Assembly: GCA_033977485.1 (NCBI GenBank)
Contig: CM066991.1
Coordinates: 33,043,850 to 33,107,849, forward strand
Reading direction: 5' to 3'
Source: Hydrangea macrophylla
Taxonomy: Eukaryota > Streptophyta > Magnoliopsida > Cornales > Hydrangeaceae
Length of the DNA stretch: 64,000 nt
Position 1 is the stretch's first letter; each line of letters starts with the position of its first letter. The position numbers and the translations under genes are program-made. This document shows, one piece after another, positions 35,511 through 47,200 of the stretch. A model generated the notes under the pieces. The model was not told the DNA's origin. It made no database searches and saw nothing but the letters and a program-made list of their open reading frames with translations.

Positions 35511-38500
35511 TCACAACCATTCAGAACTACATCTAAGACCTAGACTATCTAGATGACGATCAAAGACCTTCTGTGGTAAGGCCTTTGTAAACGGATCAGC
35601 AAGATTGTCAGCGGTGGCAATCTTGGTGACAGTCACATCTCCACGTTGAACTATATCTCGGATTAGGTGATATTTCCGCTCTACGTGCTTTCCCTTCCCG
35701 TGGTTCCTTGGCTCCTTGGACTGAGCCACTGCCCCGCTATTATCGCAGTATAGCGTAATAGGTGACAGCGACGCTGGTACCACCTCGAGTTCCATAAGGA
35801 ACTTCTTGAGCCAAACAGCTTCCTTTGCGGCTTCACAAGCAGCCACATACTCAGCTTCTGTAGTTGAGTCTGCAATGCATTTCTGCTTAATGCTCCTCCA
35901 ACTAACAGCACCACCTCCCAAGGTAAAGAGATGTCCGGAGGTCGACTTTCTCGAATCTTTATCTGACATAAAGTCCGAGTCAGTGTATCCTACTGGAATT
36001 AACTCACTACCGCCGTACATAAGCATGTAATCTTTAGTTCTTCTCAAGTACTTAAGAATGTGCTTAACGGCTGTCCAGTGCTCTGGACCAGGATTCGATT
36101 GATACCTGCTGACCATGCCAACGGCAAAGCAGATATCTGGTCTAGTGCATAACATCGCATACATGAGACTTCCCACTGCCGAGGCATAGGGAATTCCTGC
36201 CATGCGATTCCTCTCCTCTTGTGTCTTTGGACACTGGTCCTTGGAGAACGCTAAACCATGCCTAAAAGGTAACAAACCTTTCTTCGAATTATCCATTGAA
36301 AACCTAGTTAGCACTTTCTCGATATAACCAGCTTGAGATAATCCCATTATCTTTCGCTTGCGATCCCGAAAGAGCTTTATCCCAAGAATATAGCTCGCCT
36401 CTCCTAGATCCTTCATATCGAAAGTACTAGCTAGCCAAACCTTGACCGTTGACAGCGCCGCTACATCATTCCCAATGAGTAGAATGTCGTCAACGTAAAG
36501 CACAAGAAAAGCCACTACTTTTCCTTCACGTTTCTTGTATACACAAGGCTCATCCAGATTCTGTATGAAACCAAACGACTTGACCGCTTGGTCAAATCGG
36601 ATGTTCCAACTTCTGGATGCCTGCTTAAGCCCATAAATGGACTTTTGCAACTTGCATACCAAGTTACCTTTCCGACCAGCTATGAACCCTTCTGGTTGTT
36701 GCATATAGATGTCCTCCTCAAGATTGCCATTCAAGAATGCAGTCTTGACGTCCATCTGCCAGATTTCATAATCTAGGCATGCAGCAATGGATAAGAGTAT
36801 TCTGATGGACTTGAGCATGGCTACCGGCGAGAAGGTTTCCTCATAGTCAATGCCCTCCCTCTGAGTATAGCCTTTCGCCACAAGCCTTGCCTTAAAGGTC
36901 TCAACCTTTCCATCAGATCCTCTTTTCCTCCTATAGACCCACTTGCAGCCAATGGGTTTAATATTGGCTGGAAGTTCTACAAGATCCCAGACCTGATTGG
37001 AATCCATAGATTCCAATTCAGCCTTCATAGCTTTAATCCAATGAGCTGAATCAACATCAGCCATTGCCTCTTCGTAAGTGGTAGGATCAGATTCAGATTC
37101 TATGGAGACAGCTTCAAAAACTTCTCCTAAGAACATGTATCTATCAGGCTGGCTGATAATCCTCCCACTACGACGAGGTACCGGTGCGGAAATGGGTGAA
37201 GAAGTGGTATTTTCTTGATTTTCATCGTTATCAACTGCGGGTTGGACTGAGGGCTCTCCTTCTATCTCTCTAAGATCTATCCTTCCCTTAGGTTTATGGT
37301 TCATGATATAATCATCCTCCAAGAAAACAACATTTGTACTAACAAACACTTTCTGTTCTCTTGGATCATAAAAATACCATCCATAAGTACCCTTTGGATA
37401 CCCTACAAAGTAACATACTTCTGATCTAGAATCCAACTTGCTCATCTTTCCTTTGAGCACATGTGCCGGACACCCCCATATCCGGAGATGTTGCAAAGAA
37501 GGCTTGCGCCCAATCCACATCTCTCGTGGTGTCCTGGGAACAGATTTGCTTGGTACTAGATTTAGTATGTATGCAGCGGTTTCCAAAGCATAACCCCAAA
37601 GGAATAACGGCAACTCTGAATAACTCATCATCGACCTAGTCATGTCTAAAAGAGTCCGATTCCTTCTCTCCGCTACACCGTTCTGCTGAGGCGTACCAGG
37701 TGCAGTCAACTGTGACAGAATCCCATTCTGTACGAGGTGATCAATAAACTCATTAGAGAGGTACTCGCCACCTCGATCAGATCGAATGGCCTTGATATGT
37801 GTGCCCGATTGCTTCTCCACTTCAGCCCTAAACTCTTTGAACTTTTCAAAGGCTTCAGACTTGTGCTGCATTAGGTACACATATCCATACCTAGAGTGGT
37901 CATCGGTAAATGTTATGAAATACTCATAACCACCCCTTGCTCTAATATTTATTGGTCCACACACATCAGTATGAACTAATTCCAACAATGCATTGGTCCT
38001 ATTGCCCTTTGCAGGAAAGGGCCTTTTGGTCATCTTACCCTCCAAACAAGACTCGCAGACTTCCATTGGTTCGAGAACCAAATCGCCTAAGACCCCTTCT
38101 TTGACTAGTCTGCCAATCCTATTCAGATTGATATGGCCAAGCCTCATATGCCAAAGCCTTGTTAAATTAGTGGAAGGTTCCTTTCTTTTAGATGGTAAAG
38201 TTACCACTGAGTTATTAAGTTCCAAACAAGAATCTTTTGAAATATTGGGAGTAATCACATACAAACCATTTGATTTAACACCAGAACATATAAAAGAACT
38301 GTTTCTTTTAATGACAACTTCAGTTCCAAAATGAAAAGAATAACCATTATTCGTTAAATTAGAAACTGAAATTAAATTACGTCTCATTAAAGGAACGTAA
38401 AGTACATCTGATAAAATCAAAACTTTATTGTCTGAAAATTCTAAAACTACGACTCCTATAGCAACCGCAGAAACGGTTGCGCTAGAACCTAGAGTAAGTA

Positions 38501-38627
38501 CGATTTCCCCATCACTGCACCTCCTGGTTGATCTGAACCCCTGCAATGAATTACAGATATGGTTAGTCGCACCAGAATCAATGCACCAAGTGTTTGAAGT
38601 ATCCGTAATAAAACTTACTTCAATCAC
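35511..38627 (-). CDS. Copia pol polyprotein (protease, integrase, RT, RNase H)
   Basis: The frame is open for 1038 codons, counted from a GTG at 38627; the true start is probably gag, since the frame is continuous with gag except for one stop. Protease: [12 protein letters not shown], catalytic D17. GAG-pre-integrase zinc finger: H160, H165, C191, C194. Integrase catalytic residues: D221, D284 (SDRGGEY) and E320 (NGVAER). RT: D626 ([11 protein letters not shown]) and YVDD at 711-714. RNase H: YTDSDF, TTEAEY, YCDNSGA and [13 protein letters not shown] near the C-terminus. All catalytic residues are present, so the enzymes look functional. Pol ends 15 bp from the 3' LTR, across an AAGTGGGAG purine tract. 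The lineage within copia is not assigned. Confidence 0.93.
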   Translation of the reverse strand: MIEVSFITDTSNTWCIDSGATNHICNSLQGFRSTRRCSDGEIVLTLGSSATVSAVAIGVVVLEFSDNKVLILSDVLYVPLMRRNLISVSNLTNNGYSFHFGTEVVIKRNSSFICSGVKSNGLYVITPNISKDSCLELNNSVVTLPSKRKEPSTNLTRLWHMRLGHINLNRIGRLVKEGVLGDLVLEPMEVCESCLEGKMTKRPFPAKGNRTNALLELVHTDVCGPINIRARGGYEYFITFTDDHSRYGYVYLMQHKSEAFEKFKEFRAEVEKQSGTHIKAIRSDRGGEYLSNEFIDHLVQNGILSQLTAPGTPQQNGVAERRNRTLLDMTRSMMSYSELPLFLWGYALETAAYILNLVPSKSVPRTPREMWIGRKPSLQHLRIWGCPAHVLKGKMSKLDSRSEVCYFVGYPKGTYGWYFYDPREQKVFVSTNVVFLEDDYIMNHKPKGRIDLREIEGEPSVQPAVDNDENQENTTSSPISAPVPRRSGRIISQPDRYMFLGEVFEAVSIESESDPTTYEEAMADVDSAHWIKAMKAELESMDSNQVWDLVELPANIKPIGCKWVYRRKRGSDGKVETFKARLVAKGYTQREGIDYEETFSPVAMLKSIRILLSIAACLDYEIWQMDVKTAFLNGNLEEDIYMQQPEGFIAGRKGNLVCKLQKSIYGLKQASRSWNIRFDQAVKSFGFIQNLDEPCVYKKREGKVVAFLVLYVDDILLIGNDVAALSTVKVWLASTFDMKDLGEASYILGIKLFRDRKRKIMGLSQAGYIEKVLTRFSMDNSKKGLLPFRHGLAFSKDQCPKTQEERNRMAGIPYASAVGSLMYAMLCTRPDICFAVGMVSRYQSNPGPEHWTAVKHILKYLRRTKDYMLMYGGSELIPVGYTDSDFMSDKDSRKSTSGHLFTLGGGAVSWRSIKQKCIADSTTEAEYVAACEAAKEAVWLKKFLMELEVVPASLSPITLYCDNSGAVAQSKEPRNHGKGKHVERKYHLIRDIVQRGDVTVTKIATADNLADPFTKALPQKVFDRHLDSLGLRCSSEWL

Positions 38628-38630
38628 ATG

Positions 38631-39500
38631 TTATTCAATCATACCTTGAACTCTTGTAGCTAAGAATTCTGGACAGTTCCTCTTCCAGTGGCCCTTCTCA
38701 CCGCATTGGAAACACTTTCCTTTGCCTTGGCCACCCACCTTCCCTTTGCCCTTACTTTTTCCCTTAGATTTTGTAATCTTAGGGACCGGTCCAACACTTG
38801 AACCACCAGTGCCAGCCTTCTTCTTTCCTTTCTTACCTTTCGGTGTAGATCGGGAAGAAGAAGCGCTTTTCTCAACGTTTAAAACGCTGCCCCTAGGTTT
38901 GATCACCCCTTCTGCTGCCAGTAAAGAACTCATTAATTCGCTCATTGAAAAATCCATTTGATTCATATTATAGTTTAGTTTGAATTGAGCGAATGATGGC
39001 GACAGCGAGTTGAGGATCATATCAACTTGGGTCTGTGCATCGATGTTGGCTCCCAAGGTCTCCAGTTCGTTTAAATAACCAATCATTTTTAAAACATGTT
39101 CTTTGACTGGAGTACCTTCCGACATCTTTGCACTCATTATCTTCTGCATGGCTACCTGTCTGGCAGGCCTGCCATGCTCCCCAAACATCTTTTTCAGGGA
39201 TGTGATAATGTCACTGGCAGAATCGTTCGATTGGAATTGGTGTTGTAACACACCAGCCATTGAGGCCAGAATGTAACAACGGGCCATTCCATTCGACTTC
39301 TTCCATTTGTCGAACTCGCATCTGGCAGCTGCCGAAGCATTTGCCGCGGGTTCTTCAGGGCTTGGGGTGGTGAGGACATATATGTGATCCTCCGCAGTCA
39401 AAACGATGTCAAGGTTACGTTCCCATTCAGTGTAGTTATTTCCAGTTAACTTGTTTTGAGTGAGTATGGTAGCAAGTGGACTAAATGCAGATCCAGACAT
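38631..39500 (-). CDS. Copia gag (capsid/nucleocapsid)
   Basis: The 289 codons start at ATG 39500, the first ATG after a 1.7-kb leader. The N-terminus is SAFSPLATILTQNKLTGNNY with the UBN2/retrotrans-gag-like region (NNYTEWERNLDIVL, then RQVAMQKIMSAKMSEGTPV) over residues 15-200. A Lys/Gly-rich basic stretch precedes a single CCHC knuckle, C263, C266, H271, C276 (CFQCGEKGHWKRNC), which binds element RNA. Translation ends at UAA (38633-38631), and pol continues in the same frame two codons later. Plant copia elements usually have one continuous gag-pol frame, so the stop is either a mutation or a readthrough site. Confidence 0.92.
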   Translation of the reverse strand: MSGSAFSPLATILTQNKLTGNNYTEWERNLDIVLTAEDHIYVLTTPSPEEPAANASAAARCEFDKWKKSNGMARCYILASMAGVLQHQFQSNDSASDIITSLKKMFGEHGRPARQVAMQKIMSAKMSEGTPVKEHVLKMIGYLNELETLGANIDAQTQVDMILNSLSPSFAQFKLNYNMNQMDFSMSELMSSLLAAEGVIKPRGSVLNVEKSASSSRSTPKGKKGKKKAGTGGSSVGPVPKITKSKGKSKGKGKVGGQGKGKCFQCGEKGHWKRNCPEFLATRVQGMIE

Positions 39501-41180
39501 TATGATTACTGAAAATCAAACAAACAAAATAAATATGGATATCAGAATTGACAGTTTGAAATAAAAGAATCCTTAAAACTCTTATTTAAAAACAAAGTCG
39601 CCGGAATATCGAAACGAAAGAATAAAGCCTCCGTGTGGTGGTCAATGTTCGATCTTTCGATTTATCATGACTTATCCGCTATGCAACTCTTGCAAAATAG
39701 CCATGACTCCTGAACCTATTTGATCTCTAGGTTTCTGAATAATGCCCCGTGTGGGATCCCTTATCCATAGCTTAGCTAGTGTGTACCATTAACTAGGATC
39801 CAATCACAACCGTCTCAAGTAGCGCCTCCGTGTGGTGGTCACCCTCTAACACGTCTGATTGATCCTATCCATAGGAAGTTCACATCTAGTAACCAATGAG
39901 CAGTGTACCCTCCGTATGGAATGATCACCCCTGGCGAGGTGACACAGAATACACTACTCATCTTACAATGAACCGTTAATGGAAGATCGTGGGTGTTATT
40001 TGATAAGACCCTCTCCCACTAGATTTATTAAATTAAGGATTTTGCTTTTGAAAAATGTTTCCACACACTACCCATAAACATCCAATGTTTACTAATGTGT
40101 TGAAAACGGTTTTTGAATTTTATTTTAGAAAACTTGTTTTAAGTGCATGCAACAATGTATTATATGCCAATCACAAAACAAGCACATAAAACAAAAAACT
40201 AAAATGAAATTTAGGCATTCAAACAATGCATCTATCTCCCATGACTCTATTTCCATAGAACCACCTTCTTGGTTTGGTAGCCTCCGGCTCCATCTTCATG
40301 GACAACGGCTCCTTGCTCCATCTTTATGGAATTTCTAATTCTATTACATTGGACCTATGCTTCTTTTGAAGCTTACAATTTATCTAGAAAAAGAAAATAG
40401 CAAAAAAGAAATCAAAGGCTAGGGAAACCGGTGCGACTTTCCTTTTCGTAGTATTGAAGCCGCAGCGCCCTTTACATATGCCTTAAAACCAAACCATTAA
40501 TAAATTACAACATGCACCAATCTCAAACAAATTAAATATAAATATTTAAACGACTTGGTGCCATGGGAGATAGCGACTAATTTTGCTGCAAAAGGGTTAG
40601 TCATACACGCATCCACACATACATAAAAATATATGTGACTATTGGAACACTTAATTGATTCACACAGTATATAAACACTTTACATACTGAATTAGAACTT
40701 AAAACAGCATCTTACTTCTCTGTCACGGTTCGATCGATCGAAGACCGTTCAATCGCTCGAACCTTCGATCGATTGAACACTGTTCAATCGCTTGAACAGT
40801 CTGTTTCACAGAATGATTTGAAAATTTTACAGAATATTTTAAAATTAAAGTTTTTAATTTCAAAACACTTTAAAACTGTGAAACAGAGAACCTGACAAAG
40901 TATCTATCTCGATCGATCGAACTTCGTTCGATCGATCGAATACCAGAAGGTTCGATCGATCGAAGACTGTTCGATCGATTGAGAACAGAATGTTCGATCG
41001 ATCGAAATAAGTTCGATCGATCGAACCCACCTTGCATCCTATGCAATCACAGTTTTGTATTCTGCTGCGATAACACTGCAGAAACAGATCTGTGACGATG
41101 CAGTTTCGAAAACAGTTCTAAAAACAACATGCAAATCAAAACTAGGGTTCCAAAAACGCATCTATAGATCCAAACGAGCG
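39501..41180 (-). other. Copia 5' leader
   Basis: This non-coding leader runs between primer site and gag. It contains the largest CGATCGATCG cluster of the window (40730-41035), and three copies of a CCTCCGTGTGGTGGTCA-like phrase at about 39630, 39825 and 39908. No ORF of note. Confidence 0.7.
40730..41035. repeat. CGATCGATCG word cluster in copia leader
   Basis: Two sub-blocks (40730-40795 and 40905-41030) hold about ten TTCGATCGATCGAA-type units with short variable spacers such as GAACAGAATG and AATAAG. They would be transcribed in the genomic RNA between the primer site and gag. Confidence 0.85.
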
Positions 41181-41195
41181 TGGCTCTGATACCAA
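41181..41195 (-). other. Primer-binding site, initiator tRNA-Met (copia)
   Basis: On the minus strand this reads TTGGTATCAGAGCCA, one base after the 5' LTR. It is complementary to the initiator tRNA-Met 3' end and fixes the element's orientation as minus. Confidence 0.9.
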
Positions 41196-41196
41196 T

Positions 41197-42673
41197 TGTT
41201 GGAAAAAGTGGTTTAAAGTTTGAGTTTAAACGCGCAGCGGAAATAGGTTAAGTTATAAAACTTTTGGTATTCCATGATCTACTACTTGTCAATTCCATAG
41301 ATGCGTACAAGGGGTGCAAGAATTATACCTTAGTGTCTTGAACCCAATTCTGAAACTTCAACTTCCAGCAGCCTCCACTAGATGATCTTCACCCTTATGA
41401 CTCCTGCGGATGCCTGCCGGAAAGACTAGGGTTGGTGGGAACCCTAATAGAGAGGATAGGAAGGTTTTGGGAAAACTGTGATAGTTTGTGCAGCTTCTGC
41501 GTATATAAAAACGACGATCACCTTTTCCAGAACGCAGCTGCCCTATTTATAGAATTCCAGAACCGACCTAGACTTCGATCGATCGAACCTTCGATCGATC
41601 GAACCATTCTCGATCGATCGAACCTGAAGACTTCAATCGATCGAACATGCTTCGATCGATCGAACCTGTCTTAACAGCTTCCTCAAGTGTCTTTCCAAGC
41701 ATCCTAGCGGAGCTAAGAGTGGGACCTCCTAGGCTCTTTATTGTTGGCTCAGACCAGTTTGTTAATTACCATGACCAAACTCTTTGATCAGCAAACTAAC
41801 TAACTGGTCAGTTAACGTTTATTCCACTATAAAACGATAACTGAATTCCAACGCAAAAGAACATATCCGAAGCGATAACTAGACTTGTATGGTGTACTAA
41901 TGTCCCTCTACCGTCAGCATTCGTAATCATATTCAGGTAGTCGGATAACTGTTACTGTCAACCTGAATCATGATTACTTCTTGTATTCCTTGAGTCCCAT
42001 TCACTACTCATGATTACCAAACATGTTGATAACTCTTATCAACAAGACTGCAGTACTCAGTAATCAACTTGGTGATATTCTCGAGGGAATGCTTACTCTG
42101 AATCAGAGGGTAGATTCTATCTTGACAATATATGTTCACAACCCTATGGACATGACATACCCAAGATACCCAGGTGTTGATCTTCTATAGACCTCACTGA
42201 TTGGTAAGTCAAAGCAGCCATATCCATAGTCTGTGTTCATAATCATCTCAAGATTGAGAACACGTACCTTATACAAGTTATGAGTTCCTATTGACTGTTG
42301 ACAGCCTTAAGCGTCAATAGGAAAGCTCAGGTCCGTCAATGCACTATAAGCACTAGCATATCAACTAAGAGCTACACTCTAGTGATTGAGATTAATCACT
42401 CCATCCAATGGTAGTTAATTATGCTACAGTGTAAACCTGATGAGGTATCCAGTCTCATCATCCACTATGACATATTCTAAGTATCAAAGAATAGTAATTC
42501 GTATCTCACTTGTGTGTATCTCATACACACACGAATTGCCTACTATGATACTTAAGGACAAAACAATCATCTCATGAAAGAAACATACACAATGAAATGT
42601 AAAGCTGATATCCATATATTATAATGCTAATGTCTCATACATAAAGTAATGGTTTGAGGGCACAAACCCAACA
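41197..42673 (-). repeat. 5' LTR of copia element
   Basis: The 1477-bp LTR is about 99.8 percent identical to 34000-35495 outside one 19-bp unit. By eye the differences are A/G in ACAARGGGTGC, G/A in CCACTRTGACA and one within a cluster unit. Confidence 0.93.
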
Positions 42674-42678
42674 AAGTC

Positions 42679-43794
42679 ATCATGGGACTGTGTGATCACC
42701 CTTGATCTCGTACCATGTGTTGGTATATGAAGCATCCTATCGGATGTGTGTCAAAGGTCCCTTATTTGACCAAAACCCAGCCTTTGCATAATAGCTTCTA
42801 TAGAACCTTTCAAGTTTTAGGAAATCAATTATTGATTAAGGTTATGTGCTACGGAGTTTTGTATGCCCGGAAGGGATTACTTGAGATGATGACGATGCCT
42901 GCTTAATGAAAGATGTGTAACCTCTTAATCACTTTTGAGCAATTCCTCCCATGTCCTATGACATTTGAGAACATGCCGAATTTTGATTATAAGATTACAT
43001 CTCTTACATCATGTTTAGCAAAGCATCGTTGACCTTGCATGTATCCGAATTCATGAAGAGTACGGTGATAATCCGATCATGTGATCCTTCTATCCAAATA
43101 ATTTTAAATCCATCTTCGAAAGCAAATGGATTTTTGCCATCGTTATTCCAAAGTTTTCAATCGCTCTTTGGAGTTCACTTTTTGATTAAAGCTCCAGAAT
43201 AATCTTTGTTAAAATTTATTTTCACATGATCATCTTCAAAGGAAAAATCCAAAAATCTTGAGAATTGTTTTTGAGAGAAATGCTTTTCAAAATGAATTTC
43301 AAAGCAAAAGATCAATCCAATCATCTTTGCAGAGGAATGTTTAACATTCTCAAATTCTCAAGAATTGTTTTCAAAAGATTTTATCATCCAAGAAATACTT
43401 TCCAAATGATTTTCAATTTTTTTTTTAAAATACCTAATCCTTGAAGGGGTAATAAGGATCACAATGAAAGGAGAAGTTAGCACACTTGACATAGATGAGG
43501 ATTTTATATGCTTATGTGTCTATTTGCTAGGGGTATAATTTTTTTCTTTTTCATATAGAGTAGGCACACACGCACACATGCATTACATCCGTGTGACATA
43601 TGAACCATTTCATGAAAAACTCACCAAGTATAAAACAAGATGAAGATTATAATAATAAAAAAAAGAAACATCAAAAAGGTTTTCCTGAAAGTGATTAAAA
43701 TTTCTTTTGTAGGGCAAAAATAGCATCAAGTTCGAGCACGGTCTGCTTTAGAGGTCCCACATCAAGGTTAGAAAGAAGGAGAGGTAACATCGAA
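42679..43794 (+). other. Tat element leader, right of the copia insertion
   Basis: With 33785-33999 this forms a leader of about 1.3 kb between primer site and gag. It is non-coding, with repeated TTTTCAAA/AAATGATTTTCAA words at 43250-43420. I see no ORF1 like that of classical Ogre. Confidence 0.5.
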
Positions 43795-45000
43795 ATGGCT
43801 GATGAAATAAATGATGGGGAAGTAGCAGAATTGAGGGCATTAGTAGAGCAACAGGTAGAATAGATGAGGCGGCAGGTCGAAAACATGAACCGCATGATGG
43901 TCATGATGGAAACGATAGCACGCCCACCACCAGTTGTAAATCCACCGTATATCGATCCGCCAGTCATAAGGGAAGAAGTTTGGTATGATGACCCAGAGAT
44001 GCAGAGGGCCGAGACTCCCAGAGCAGAAAGAGAAAGATAGAAAGGGAAAAGATTGAGAAAGAAAGGGTAATGGCCAAAAAGATAGAGAAAGTGGAGAGGG
44101 TAATGCGCAAGGCTCATGGGGTTGGTACTTATCTGATGGAGTTGGAAGGGCTATATGATGGGGTCGCGAGACACTGCCTGCTAGGTTCAAAATACCAGTC
44201 TTTGATAAATTCGATGGGACAGGGAATCCTTGCAGCCATGTGAGGATGTGCATAGAAGCTTTCCAACCGAGTGGGTTGAGCACTGCCATGATGGCAGACC
44301 TGTTTCAACAAACTTTAATGGGAGCTACCTTATCCTGGTATCTCACCCTCGAACCAAGTAAGACTAGGGTTTGGGAGGAAGTGATCAAAGCGTTCGTGGC
44401 TCAGTATGAGTATAACCAAGACTTGGATGTCACAGTCTGAGACTTGGAAACCACCAGGCAAGGGAACAAAGAATCATTCGCTGAGTATCTGAGTAGATGG
44501 AGGGGAAAGGCATCCAAGATGGTATAGAGGCCGTCCAAGAAAGATTAAATCCGAATGTTAATGAGAATCTCCAGCCGGTATATCAGGAAAAGATGAGGTT
44601 TCAGTTGATCAACACTTTCGCTGAAGTCTTTGATGTGGGAAAGAGGATAGAGGACGTAATCCAAGAAGGGGTGATTAAGAGGGAAGAACAACCGAATCGG
44701 TATAGAAGGCCGAGCGATAGGTCGAACGGAGGACATTTAGGGGGCCACTCCGGCCCCACCGACGTCAATGCACTGAGTAGGCCGGAAAGGAAATTTGACA
44801 TAACGCCGAGAAGAGGAGGGGACAAACAACCAATTACGTTTTGTGGATTTGGGGGTATAACTGTCAACCACCCTCGACAGGCTAATGACGAAGGGGCATC
44901 TCCGTCCATTGGAACCTCGACCTTAATCGAGTCTGCTCCAGCCAAGCTTTCGAGAGGATCTTTATTGCAAATTCCACCAACAAAAGGGTCACTTTACGGA
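43795..45000 (+). pseudogene. Degenerate Tat/Ogre gag
   Basis: The start MADEINDGEVAELRALVEQQ at 43795 leads into a Met/Pro-rich N-terminal region. The capsid domain at 44180-44500 shows ARFKIPVFDKFDGTGNP, HVRMCIEAFQ, FQQTLMGATLSWYLTLEPS and NKESFAEYLSRWRGKASKM. Stops occur at 43861, 44038, 44438 and 44524, with frameshifts. The 44497-45003 frame continues the C-terminal gag (INTFAEVFDVGKRIEDVIQEG). No zinc knuckle is seen. It would have encoded the structural protein. Confidence 0.8.
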
Positions 45001-45679
45001 TAGGTGTACAAAGTTGAGGCATGAAATCCAAGACCTCATTGATAACAAAGTAATATCTGAACCGCCTGTCAAAACTCTTAATGTTACTAGAAATCCACTG
45101 CTGAATCATCATGTTGTACCACCAACGTAGGGCCTTTATTTCTTGGGGATAGAAGAGACAAATTTCGATTCATCTTGGCTAATCACCAAAGCCGGGACAC
45201 CAAGGAAGCCTTATTAGTTGCCAAGGGATCCGATAATTTGTACTCTGGGGAGTCAATCAGGAAGATGTGAAGAGGGAATGACAAAGAAATTGGACTGGCG
45301 GGTCCAAAAAACTAGCAACACTGATGACCTATAGTAGGAGAGCGACGGCGAAGGAGCAGAGAAAGAAGGTTTGAAAGTCGTTTCCGAGATCGGAAGCCTG
45401 TGGGCATAGGAAGACGTCAGTCATCTAACCCGGTCAGGGAGACATTTCAAACCACATGAGCTGGAGGAAGATCACTCGGGGAGGGAATCGGACAAAGGGA
45501 AAGGAAAGATGAATGAAGAAGAGGAAGAAGATAGGGTTCTGAAGTAAATGAAGAAAACCTAGGCTAACATTACCATATGGGGTTTGTTAATCGCCTCTAA
45601 GCGCCACAGGCAGGCAGTCCTTGATGCTCTGAATTAGTCTGATGTTTCCATCGACTCAACACTAGAGGACCTTGTAGGA
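45001..45679 (+). other. Gag-protease spacer of Tat element
   Basis: This is degenerate, Glu/Lys-rich coding sequence with stops in all frames. It links the gag C-terminus to the protease and I recognise no domain. Confidence 0.4.
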
Positions 45680-46620
45680 ATGATCAGCAGAATTTTGACC
45701 CTGGCTATCACCTTCTCCTCAGATGATCTACCTCAGGGAGGACCCGTTCACAATGAACCATTGTACGTCACTATTAAATGCTTGGGGAACACTGTGCCTG
45801 CTTGTCTTGTTGGCAATGGGTCTACTCTAAATGTGTGTCCATTCCAAACAGGCAAACGCATGGGTTTGGATGAATCAACGTTCATACCGTTTGAGCAGAG
45901 GGTGAGAGCGTATGGCAACACCCAGAGGGCAGTCATGGATATAGTTCTTCTCCATCTCGCTGTAGGGCCCTTGGAAAAGGAAGCTGAATTTTAGGTCATT
46001 GACATACCTGCTTCTTTCAACTTGTTGCTGGGAAGGCCGTGGTTGGACAGTCTGGGTGCCATACCATCTACGATTCATCAAAAAGTCAAGTGTGTTTGGG
46101 AGAGCAAGGTCTGTGATATTCTCGGGGACAGTTGGGTCCGTTCGTCTGAAGCTTCATCAAGTGCACCAGTTCTAGAGGTACATTTTCAAGAAGAGGAGAC
46201 GAGTCTTGGAGGGTTTGACTTCATTAACATGTTGGAAGAAGCAAAGCCAAGAGAGTTCCTGCCACTGTATTTTGATCAATATGCAAGTGCGTTGGTCACC
46301 GGGATTATGAAGAAAATGGGTTTCTTCCCAGGAATGGGACTTGGAAAGAATCTTCAAGGTCTGCCAGAATTTCCGAGAATCCCCACTCAGACTCACACTA
46401 TGGTCTGGGTTATCAACCATCGAAGAAGGAACTGAGAGAGAAGAAGAAAGCAGCTGATGCACCATTGGACCCTTACCTGAAGACGCTCAATGGATACTTT
46501 ATGAAGGAGGGAGAGGATTTCCCCTTTTGTGGCTTCCCAGAACCATGGGTGGATCAGAAAGACAATTATTTGAAGCCAGGGTTTGAGATCTTCTTTCCCC
46601 ATGAATTCTCAGAGTATTAA
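45680..46620 (+). pseudogene. Tat/Ogre protease and G-patch segment, inactive
   Basis: The protease reading contains ACLVGNGSTLNVCPF at about 45805-45850, where the expected catalytic Asp position of the D-N-G-S motif reads Gly, and SFNLLLGRPWLDSLGA at 46015-46060. An in-frame TAG at 45992 divides them. Downstream, IMKKMGFFPGMGLGKNLQG (46305-46365) resembles the glycine-rich G-patch segment found after the protease in Ogre-type elements. Active-site loss together with stops makes this non-functional. Confidence 0.75.
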
Positions 46621-47200
46621 GATCCATATCTACAGGTGCCTGTGAAGTCAGCTACTACTAAAGATTGGATTGGTGCGTTAGGTGGCTCGGTCATGAAGAA
46701 CTTGTTGGGCGAGGAAAGCACAAAAACTGAGGGAACGGGCCGAGAAGGGGTCATGGAAGACAAGCTCAGAGAAGAATATGCTTAGGGATTGGTAGAAGAC
46801 ACACAGGAAGAAGACAAGGGGAATGATGTGGAAGAACCAGAGGAAGTAGAGACCGGTGAGAATGAAGCGAGGGAAGTTCGGCCAAAAAATGAAGAAGAAC
46901 CGTAAAAAGAAAAAAATGGAAGAAATTATGAAGACAGAGGATCAGGAAGAATGCTTCATTACTGAGCTGAGAGGAGAAAGCAATAAGGAGTGGACTTTTG
47001 AGTCTAGTGATAGGTATCCCCCACACCCAAAGTCTGTAATGGCCCAAATGAGGCGTCTTGCAATTTCCATGTCTATTGTAATCATTCTCAAGAAAAAGAT
47101 CAATGAAAGTATGACTAATTCTGCCTACTCGAATGCGCTTAATGAATGTGAAATACCAAGCGAATTGCAAAAATTAATTGAAAAATAAAAAGAATCTGCA
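46621..47200 (+). other. Acidic linker of Tat pol
   Basis: Glu-rich translated segments such as EEDKGNDVEEPEEVETGENE (46806-46865), broken by stops, lie between the G-patch segment and RT. No recognised domain. Confidence 0.4.

Larger units (their letters stand above)
34000..42673 (-). mobile_element. Young full-length Ty1/copia retrotransposon
   Basis: The 8674-bp element has LTRs at 34000-35495 (its 3' LTR) and 41197-42673 (its 5' LTR), and a perfect AAGTC target duplication at 33995-33999 and 42674-42678. An initiator-Met primer site lies at 41181-41195. Gag is at 39500-38631 and pol at 38627-35511, in the same frame. The LTRs differ by about three substitutions and one 19-bp repeat unit, so the insertion is recent. 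It interrupts the leader of the Tat element. The only obvious coding lesion is a single UAA between gag and pol. Confidence 0.95.

Noticed and set aside
40730..41035. CRISPR-like array appearance of the evenly spaced CGATCGATCG words
   Set aside because: Repeats are 10-14 bp degenerate palindromes with 4-10 bp spacers in a plant retrotransposon leader; there are no cas genes or long unique spacers.
43695..44311. Minus-strand frames of 60-149 codons with Leu/Ser-rich sequence
   Set aside because: They are antisense shadows of the purine-rich Tat gag region, with no recognisable motif.
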